Shown: positions 58,242 to 64,000 of the stretch, in pieces
How the letters are laid out: every line of letters begins with the position of its first letter
Position numbering within the stretch: the stretch's first letter is position 1
Assembly: GCF_000092925.1 (NCBI RefSeq)
Contig: NC_014217.1
Location: 3,472,001-3,536,000, forward strand
Source: Ancylobacter novellus DSM 506
Lineage (GTDB): Bacteria > Pseudomonadota > Alphaproteobacteria > Rhizobiales > Xanthobacteraceae
Direction: 5' to 3'
Length of the DNA: 64,000 nt
Notes under the pieces: generated by a model
Database searches by the model: none
What the model saw: only the letters and a program-made list of their open reading frames with translations
What the model was told of the DNA's origin: nothing
Position numbers and translations under genes: made by a program

Positions 58242-59527
58242 TGTCGCAAGCCTCCACCGTCGAGGTCGTGACCTTCGGCTGCCGGCTGAACGCGCTCGAT
58301 TCCGCCACCGCCAGGGCGATGGCCGGCGCCGCCGGGCTGGAGCGCGCCGTCATCGTCAACACCTGCGCCGTCACCGGCGAGGCGGTGAAGCAGGCGCGCC
58401 AGGCGATCCGCCGGCTGAAGCGCGAGGACCCGGAACGGCGCATCGTCGTCACCGGCTGCGCCGCGCAGACCGAGCCGGCCGGCTTCGCCCGCATGGCCGA
58501 AGTCGACGGCGTGCTCGGCAATGAAGAGAAGCTGTCGCCCGAAAGCTGGGCGGCGACGCGCCGCGCACTCGACTTCGGTATCGACAATGAGGAGAAGATC
58601 CTCGTCGGCGACATCATGGCGGTGCGCGAGACCGCGCCGCATCTCCTCGACGGGCCGGCCGACACCATAGACGGGCACACCCGCGCCTTCGTGCAGGTGC
58701 AGAATGGCTGCGACCACCGCTGCACCTTCTGCATCATCCCCTATGGCCGCGGAAACTCGCGTTCCGTGCCGATGGGCGCAGTGGTGGAGCGGGTGCGCGC
58801 GCTCGTGGAACAAGGCTTCGGCGAGGTGGTGCTGACCGGCGTCGACCTCACCTCCTGGGGCGCCGATCTACCCGGCACGCCGCGTCTCGGCGCGCTGGTG
58901 CGCGCGCTGCTGAAGCATGTGCCGGAACTGCGGCGACTGCGGCTCTCCTCCATCGATTCCATCGAGGCCGATGGCGATCTCCTGCGCGCCTTCGCCGAGG
59001 AGGAACGGCTGATGCCGCATCTGCACCTCTCGCTGCAGGCCGGCAACGATTTGATCCTCAAGCGCATGAAGCGCCGGCACCTGCGCCGCGACGCCATTCG
59101 CTTCTGCGCCGAAGTGCGGCGCCTGCGGCCCGACATGGTGCTCGGCGCCGACCTCATCGCCGGCTTCCCGACCGAGACCGAGGCGCAGTTCCGCGCCTCG
59201 CTCGACCTCGTCGACGCATGCGGGCTGACGCATCTGCACGTCTTCCCCTTCTCGCCGCGCCCCGGCACGCCGGCCGCGCGCATGCCGCAGGTCGCCGGCG
59301 AGGTGATAAAGGACCGTGCCCGCCGCCTGCGCGAGAAGGGCGCGGAGGCGCTGCTGCGCCACCTCGCCGGCGAGGTCGGGATGAGCCGCGAGGTGCTGGC
59401 CGAGCGCGGCGGCATCGCCCGCACCGCCGGCTTCACTCCCGTCCGGCTGGGGCGCCCGCTCGCGCCCGGCACCCTCACCACTGTGCGCATCGCCGGCCAT
59501 GACGGCGCGCGGCTGATCGCGGCATGA
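58241..59527 (+). CDS. mtaB: tRNA (t6A37) methylthiotransferase MtaB
   Basis: A 428-residue radical SAM methylthiotransferase that adds a methylthio group to t6A37 of tRNA. N-terminal UPF0004 domain Cys ligands: FGCRLN (Cys14), VNTCAVT (Cys41) and VTGCAAQ (Cys70). The radical SAM motif is CDHRCTFCIIPYGRGNSRS. LHLSLQAGNDLILKRMKRRH and ADLIAGFPTETEAQF are typical of MtaB. The C-terminal TRAM domain is short. ATG 58241 overlaps dapF, and the stop overlaps ftsY by four bases. Confidence 0.93.
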   Translation: MSQASTVEVVTFGCRLNALDSATARAMAGAAGLERAVIVNTCAVTGEAVKQARQAIRRLKREDPERRIVVTGCAAQTEPAGFARMAEVDGVLGNEEKLSPESWAATRRALDFGIDNEEKILVGDIMAVRETAPHLLDGPADTIDGHTRAFVQVQNGCDHRCTFCIIPYGRGNSRSVPMGAVVERVRALVEQGFGEVVLTGVDLTSWGADLPGTPRLGALVRALLKHVPELRRLRLSSIDSIEADGDLLRAFAEEERLMPHLHLSLQAGNDLILKRMKRRHLRRDAIRFCAEVRRLRPDMVLGADLIAGFPTETEAQFRASLDLVDACGLTHLHVFPFSPRPGTPAARMPQVAGEVIKDRARRLREKGAEALLRHLAGEVGMSREVLAERGGIARTAGFTPVRLGRPLAPGTLTTVRIAGHDGARLIAA

Positions 59528-60480
59528 CCGATATGACCGACACGAACGACACCACGTCCCGCCCCGGTTTCTGGAAACGCCTGACGCAGGGCCTGACGCG
59601 CACCGCGTCCGGGCTCTCGACCGGCATCACCGACCTCTTCACCAAGCGCAAGCTCGACGCGACGACGCTGGAGGAGCTGGAGGACGTGCTGATCCGCGCC
59701 GATCTCGGCGTCGAGACCAGCGCCCGCATCGCCGAGGCGGTCGGCAAGGGCCGCTACGACAAGGGCATCGACCCGGAGGAGGTGCGCAACCTCGTCGCCG
59801 CCGAGATCGAGGCGGTGCTGACGCCCGTCGCCCACCCGCTGGCCTTCAACACCGGCGCGAAGCCCTTCGTGCTGCTGATGGTCGGCGTCAACGGCTCGGG
59901 CAAGACCACCACCATCGGCAAGCTCGCCTCGACGCTGCGGGCGCAGGGCAAGAAGGTCGTGCTCGCCGCCGGCGACACGTTCCGCGCCGCCGCGATCGAG
60001 CAGCTGAAGGTCTGGGCCGACCGCACCGGTGCCGCCATCGTCGCCCGGCCGCCGGGCGCGGATGCGGCGGGCGTCGCCTTCGACGGGTTGCAGCAGGCGC
60101 GCGAAGTCGGTGCCGACGTTCTCATCATCGACACCGCCGGCCGGCTGCAGAACCGTGCCGAGCTGATGGCGGAGCTGGAAAAGGTGGTCCGGGTCATCAA
60201 GAAGCAGGACGCTTCCGCCCCGCATGCCGTGGTGCTCACCCTTGACGCCACGGTCGGGCAGAACGCCTTGCAGCAGGTCGAGGCGTTCCGCCGCGTGGCC
60301 GGCGTCACCGGCCTCGTCATGACCAAATTGGACGGGACGGCGCGCGGGGGCATATTGGTGGCCATCGCCGCCAAATACGGCCTGCCGGTACACATGATCG
60401 GCATCGGCGAGGGCATCGACGACCTGCAGCCTTTCGCGGCCCGCGACTTCGCCCGCGCCATCGTCGGATTGGAGAACTGA
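59524..60480 (+). CDS. ftsY: Signal recognition particle receptor FtsY
   Basis: A 318-residue GTPase that docks SRP-ribosome complexes to the inner membrane. The N domain (about 15-95) and G domain are complete: P-loop GVNGSGKTTTIGKLA, DTFRAAAIEQL, IIDTAGRLQNRAELM and TKLDGTARGG. The long acidic A domain of enterobacterial FtsY is nearly missing, as in many alphaproteobacteria. Start ATG 59524 overlaps the mtaB stop (ATGA), and yciB follows after two bases. Confidence 0.95.
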   Translation: MTDMTDTNDTTSRPGFWKRLTQGLTRTASGLSTGITDLFTKRKLDATTLEELEDVLIRADLGVETSARIAEAVGKGRYDKGIDPEEVRNLVAAEIEAVLTPVAHPLAFNTGAKPFVLLMVGVNGSGKTTTIGKLASTLRAQGKKVVLAAGDTFRAAAIEQLKVWADRTGAAIVARPPGADAAGVAFDGLQQAREVGADVLIIDTAGRLQNRAELMAELEKVVRVIKKQDASAPHAVVLTLDATVGQNALQQVEAFRRVAGVTGLVMTKLDGTARGGILVAIAAKYGLPVHMIGIGEGIDDLQPFAARDFARAIVGLEN

Positions 60481-60482
60481 AC

Positions 60483-61091
60483 ATGGCCGACGCGCCCGCC
60501 GGAAACACTGCCGAGAACACGCCGCTGCGCCGCATGCACCCGGCGATGAAGTTCATCCTGGAGCTCGGCCCGCTGGTCGTCTTCTTCGTCGCCAATGGGC
60601 GCGGCGGGATTTATGTCGCTACCGCCGCCTTCATGATCGCCACGCTGGTGGCGCTGGCGGTGATGTGGATCATCGCCCGCAGGATCGCGGTCATGCCGCT
60701 GGTCTCGGCCGCCGTCGTGTTGGTGTTCGGTACGCTGACCATCGTCCTGCAGGACGATCACTTCATCAAGATGAAGCCGACCATCGTCAACGCCTTGTTC
60801 GGCCTCGCCTTGCTGGGCGGGCTGTGGCTGCGCAAACCGCTGCTGCCCTATGTGCTGGGCGACGTCTTCGTGCTCACCGAGCAGGGCTGGCGCGAGCTCA
60901 CGATCCGTTGGGGGACGTTCTTCCTCGTCATGGCGGTGCTGAACGAGGTGATCTGGCGCAGCGTCTCGACCGACACCTGGGTCGCCTTCAAGACCTTCGG
61001 CTATCTGCCGCTGACGCTCATCTTCGCCATGGCGCAGGTGCCGCTGATGACGCGGCACAACGCCGAACCGGCTGAAAAACCAGGCGAATAG
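60483..61091 (+). CDS. yciB: Inner membrane-spanning protein YciB (septation protein A family)
   Basis: A 202-residue membrane protein of the YciB/IspZ family, linked to cell-envelope integrity and septation. About six hydrophobic helices are seen, with family blocks KFILELGPLVVFFVANGRGGIYVATAAFMIATL near the N-terminus, FIKMKPTIVNALFGLALLGGLWLRKPLLPYVLG in the middle and LTIRWGTFFLVMAVLNEVIWR later. ATG 60483 has GGAG at good spacing and lies two bases after ftsY. Last gene of the rightward series; convergent with the aldo/keto reductase. Confidence 0.93.
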   Translation: MADAPAGNTAENTPLRRMHPAMKFILELGPLVVFFVANGRGGIYVATAAFMIATLVALAVMWIIARRIAVMPLVSAAVVLVFGTLTIVLQDDHFIKMKPTIVNALFGLALLGGLWLRKPLLPYVLGDVFVLTEQGWRELTIRWGTFFLVMAVLNEVIWRSVSTDTWVAFKTFGYLPLTLIFAMAQVPLMTRHNAEPAEKPGE

Positions 61092-61105
61092 GCGGGTCGC
61101 GCCGC

Positions 61106-62152
61106 CTAGGGGCTCGGATTGCCGCGCAGCTGGTGCACGGCGTCGATCTTCTCTTCCAGCTCCGCCGTGATGGTGACATCGATGGTGGCGATATCGGTGA
61201 CAAGCTGCTCCATGGTGGTGGCACCGATGATCACCGAGGTGACAAACTCGCGCGACAGGCAGAAGGCGATGGCCAGCTGTGCCGGATCGAGACCCGCCTC
61301 GCGGGCGATGCCGACATAGTCGGCGACCGCCGCGTCCACACCCGGCTTCTCGTAACGCTGGCCGCGCTCGAACAAAGTGGTGCGCGCGCCCGCCGGCCGG
61401 GCGCCGCCGAGATACTTGCCGGTGAGATAGCCCTGCCCCAGCGGCGAATAGGCCAGCAGCCCGCAATCCTCGCGCAGGCTCACCTCGGCCATCGCCGTCT
61501 CATAGGTGCGGTTGAGCAGGTTGTAGGCGTTCTGGATCGAGGCCGGGCGCGGGCCGCCGGTGCGCTCGGCCTCGGCGAGGAAGCTCATCGTGCCCCAGGC
61601 GCTCTCGTTGGAGAGGCCGAAATGGCGCACCTTGCCCTCCCTGATCAGCTCGCCGAAGGCGTCGAGCGTCTCGGCGATCGGCGTCTCCTCGCCGGGCGCG
61701 GACTTCCAGCGCGTCGGGTTGGAGCCGAAGCCCGATACCGGCCTGCCCGGCCAGTGCAGCTGGTAGAGGTCGATATAGTCGGTCTGCAGCCGCTTCAGGC
61801 TCTTGTCGATCGCCTCGCGCAGCTGGGCGCGGGTCGGGCGCGCCGGCGAACCGTCGTCGCGGAACCAGGTCATCTCCGACAGGCCGCAGGCCTTGCTGGC
61901 GAGGATCACCTTGTCGCGGTTGCCGCGGGCGCGGAACCACGTACCGATGACGCGCTCGGTCGAGCCCTGGGTCTCGGGCTTCGGCGGGATCGAATAGAGC
62001 TCGGCGGTGTCGAGGAAGTTGATGCCGCGGTCCAGCGCGTAGTCGAGCTGGGCGTGGCCCTCGGCCTCGCTGTTCTGCTGGCCGAACGTCATGGTGCCGA
62101 GACAGATGGCGCTGACCTCGAGGCCGGTGCGGCCGAGCGGGCGGTATTGCAT
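61106..62152 (-). CDS. Aldo/keto reductase
   Basis: A 348-residue NADPH-dependent oxidoreductase of the aldo/keto reductase superfamily (Tas-like). Catalytic tetrad positions: Asp and Tyr in FLDTAELYS, Lys in ILASKACG and His in DLYQLHWPG. Cofactor region GLLAYSPLGQGYLTGKY and VTSVIIGATTMEQL near the end. The Tas-like features (SIPPKPETQGSTERVIGTWF) make a substrate close to that of Tas possible, but it cannot be named. ATG 62152 is the family start; the open frame further upstream lies over the next gene and is not real. Confidence 0.92.
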   Translation of the reverse strand: MQYRPLGRTGLEVSAICLGTMTFGQQNSEAEGHAQLDYALDRGINFLDTAELYSIPPKPETQGSTERVIGTWFRARGNRDKVILASKACGLSEMTWFRDDGSPARPTRAQLREAIDKSLKRLQTDYIDLYQLHWPGRPVSGFGSNPTRWKSAPGEETPIAETLDAFGELIREGKVRHFGLSNESAWGTMSFLAEAERTGGPRPASIQNAYNLLNRTYETAMAEVSLREDCGLLAYSPLGQGYLTGKYLGGARPAGARTTLFERGQRYEKPGVDAAVADYVGIAREAGLDPAQLAIAFCLSREFVTSVIIGATTMEQLVTDIATIDVTITAELEEKIDAVHQLRGNPSP

Positions 62153-62247
62153 GGGATGATTTTCGGGAATGTCAGGGACGGGTAGGCACGGATGGTAGGC
62201 CCGAGCCTGCTGCCGGACAAGATGCCGGAAGCCGAACGCGGTGGCCT

Positions 62248-64000
62248 CTACAACCGCGATTTCGGCGCCATCCCCGCCGCCTGCTGGCTGCGCAGGCTGT
62301 CCTCGATGTCGGCGAAGGCCGCCGTCATCGCCGGCGCCAGGAAGCTGGCGCCATAGGCGGAGATATGGTCGCGGTCCATGTAATAGCTGCCGTTGCGGTC
62401 GCCCCAGATATAGCGCCCGTCGCGCTTGAAGGCCTCCTCCAGGGACAGCACCCAGACCCTGTCGCCCTTCAGCTTCTCCAGCACGCCCTTGGCGAAGGCC
62501 AGACGCTTCTCGGCCACCCCAATGGGCGTCGAGGTCTCGAAGATCGCCGCCTCGAACTGCTCGTCGGAAAGTCCGCTGCCGATCCCGAGCAGGGCGGCCT
62601 GCTGCAGGATCTTCTGCGGCAGCACCTGCTGTTCGGGCATCTGCTGGATCACGACCACCGCGACGCCGAGGTCGAGATAGTCCTTCACCGTGGCCGGCAC
62701 ATGCGAGGCGAAGGTCTCGCGCGAGGCGGCGAGCGAGGGGAAATAGGGGTCGCCTTCCGGCGACAGCGCGAAGGAGCGGGCAGTCCCGGCGTCGTCCCAG
62801 CCGGGATAGAGCGACCAGCGGGCGACCATCACGACGACGTCGTAATGCCCGTCCCGCACCGCCTGCATCTGCCGCCGGGTGACGTCCTCGCAGACACCGA
62901 TGTCGAACACGCCACGCTGGATGGAGGTGTGGTTGATCGGCGGGCAGCTGCCGACGCCGAAATGGTAGACGGCGTTCTCCTTGCCGATCTCGGCGAAGGC
63001 CGGAAGGATGGCGTAGGAATGGCTGTCGCCGACCACCAGGATGCGCAGCTTCGGGTCCTTCGGCATGTAGATGGGGCAGAGGTCGGCGCGCGTCGCCAGA
63101 TCGCCCGGCCGCCGGCACTTGACGGCGAGCGTATGGGTGCGCACCGACGCCAGCAGCCGAGCCTCGCGGCTGCTGAGCTCGGGATTGGCGAGGCGGCTGG
63201 GAATGCCGCCGCTCGCGCTCGCATAGACGCCCATCACGGCGAAGACGACGCCGGCCGCCGAACACGCCGCGAACACGGTGCGCCGGCCCGGCAGCAGCGG
63301 GATGGGACGGCGGCGGAACGGCTGCTCGACGAAGCGCCAGCTGAAATAGGCCAGCACCAGCGACAGCGCCGCGAGGGCGAGCAGCAGCATGTCCGACGGC
63401 TCGCCCATGCTGCGGATACGGGCGAAGGCGAAGAGCGGCTGGTGCCAGAGATAGGCGCTGTAGCTGATCAGCCCGATGCCGACGAAGAGCGGCACCGACA
63501 GCAGGCGCGCGACCCATGTGCCCTGATGGCCGTAGAGCACGATCAGCGCCGCCCCGCCGACCGGCACGAGCGCCAGAAGGCTGGGGAACGGCGTGTAGCG
63601 GTCGAAGCGGAAGATCGCGAACAGGATCATTCCGAGCCCGAGCGCGCTCAACAGGTTGTTCGGCCTGGGCGCCCGGCTGGTGGCGATGAAGCCGCAGAGC
63701 GAGCCGACGAGCAGTTCCCAGATGCGGAACTGCGGCAGGTAGAAATTCGCCGCCGGCGCATAGCGCCAGCCCCATTCGGTGGCGAGGAGGCTGAGGACGG
63801 CGGTGGCAGCCACGCACCAGAACAGGAGACGGCGGCCGAAGCGCCAGAACACGGCGAGGGTGAGCGGAGCGAACAGGTAATATTGCTCCTCCACCGCCAG
63901 GCTCCAGGTGTGCAGCAGCGGCTTCAATTCGGCGGCCGCGGCGAAATAGCCGCCCTCCTCCCTCCAGAACAGGAAGTTGGACACGAAGAAGACGACGGAG
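62248..64000 (-). CDS. Acyltransferase with C-terminal SGNH domain (OafA/YrhL type), N-terminus cut
   Basis: The C-terminal 580 or so residues of a membrane acyltransferase that probably O-acetylates a surface polysaccharide or cell-wall sugar. The frame stays open to the right edge (it reads VVFFVSNFLFW at the edge), so the start is outside. The acyltransferase 3 part has LLHTWSLAVEEQYYLFAPL and about seven further helices. After residue about 250 of the visible part comes a periplasmic SGNH hydrolase-like domain: catalytic Ser in ILVVGDSHSYAILPAF and the late Asp-His pair in MDRDHISAYG. All key residues are present. The typical full length is 650 or so, so perhaps 70-90 residues are missing. 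Confidence 0.9.
   Translation of the reverse strand, partial: SVVFFVSNFLFWREEGGYFAAAAELKPLLHTWSLAVEEQYYLFAPLTLAVFWRFGRRLLFWCVAATAVLSLLATEWGWRYAPAANFYLPQFRIWELLVGSLCGFIATSRAPRPNNLLSALGLGMILFAIFRFDRYTPFPSLLALVPVGGAALIVLYGHQGTWVARLLSVPLFVGIGLISYSAYLWHQPLFAFARIRSMGEPSDMLLLALAALSLVLAYFSWRFVEQPFRRRPIPLLPGRRTVFAACSAAGVVFAVMGVYASASGGIPSRLANPELSSREARLLASVRTHTLAVKCRRPGDLATRADLCPIYMPKDPKLRILVVGDSHSYAILPAFAEIGKENAVYHFGVGSCPPINHTSIQRGVFDIGVCEDVTRRQMQAVRDGHYDVVVMVARWSLYPGWDDAGTARSFALSPEGDPYFPSLAASRETFASHVPATVKDYLDLGVAVVVIQQMPEQQVLPQKILQQAALLGIGSGLSDEQFEAAIFETSTPIGVAEKRLAFAKGVLEKLKGDRVWVLSLEEAFKRDGRYIWGDRNGSYYMDRDHISAYGASFLAPAMTAAFADIEDSLRSQQAAGMAPKSRL

Noticed and set aside
61106..63817. Apparent 903-codon fusion upstream of the aldo/keto reductase
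   Set aside because: The extra N-terminal part is the wrong frame of the acyltransferase gene; the aldo/keto reductase begins normally at 62152.

Overview
The window is high-GC DNA with tightly packed genes. Gene content points to an alphaproteobacterium of the order Hyphomicrobiales (Rhizobiales), probably near Xanthobacteraceae; the family is an inference from gene order and protein style. Evidence includes the sucAB/lpdA-xerC-priA neighbourhood, sdhCDAB order, an IalB-family protein, YggT-DUF167 and dapF-mtaB-ftsY-yciB blocks, and several families of palindromic intergenic repeats. Neither edge is a natural boundary: sucA is cut at the left and an OafA-type acyltransferase at the right.

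Layout. 1-6.2 kb: 2-oxoglutarate dehydrogenase genes (sucA 3' part, sucB, lpdA), with an L-lactate permease gene in reverse orientation between sucB and lpdA. 6.4-17 kb: housekeeping and small envelope genes (a 42-residue secreted peptide, VOC protein, xerC, priA, a collagen-like lipoprotein, a DUF5993-DsbB-like pair, an ACT-like small protein with an AEC transporter, a periplasmic glycerophosphodiesterase, a spermidine-synthase-like protein, gluQ). 17.2-21.1 kb: the succinate dehydrogenase operon sdhC-D-A-(insert)-B, interrupted by an AT-rich ORF of 157 codons with a TTG start. 21.5-27.2 kb: an exported esterase, an M23 peptidase, a carboxylesterase, an HNH endonuclease and a canonical DsbB.

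27.5-41.4 kb is an enterobactin-type siderophore locus. One long leftward gene series encodes a periplasmic binding protein, a YncE-like beta-propeller, EntC, EntE, EntB (isochorismatase only), a free aryl carrier protein, a one-module C-A-T-TE NRPS whose specificity residues match serine, and EntA. A FecCD permease and its ATPase converge on it from the left, and a Fes/IroE-like esterase is divergent from the permease. Together these could make 2,3-dihydroxybenzoyl-serine oligomers, import the ferric form and hydrolyse it. No TonB-dependent receptor, exporter, phosphopantetheinyl transferase or MbtH protein lies in the window.

41.8-64 kb is mostly core: ugd, a YihY/BrkB membrane protein, an IalB-like protein, tRNA-Ala(CGC), yggT-DUF167, a GNAT protein, typA, an M50-CBS protease, a PPOX-like stress protein, a membrane-linked alpha/beta hydrolase, argG, rlmN, a secreted GyrI-like protein, dapF-mtaB-ftsY-yciB, an aldo/keto reductase and the acyltransferase. 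Two small genes (43.6 and 49.8 kb) share the acidic motif (D/E)[10 protein letters not shown], present three times.

The best candidates for something undescribed are the AT-rich ORF inside the sdh operon, the FPASDPPA small proteins, the atypical DsbB paired with DUF5993, the collagen-like lipoprotein, and the siderophore locus with its YncE-like partner.
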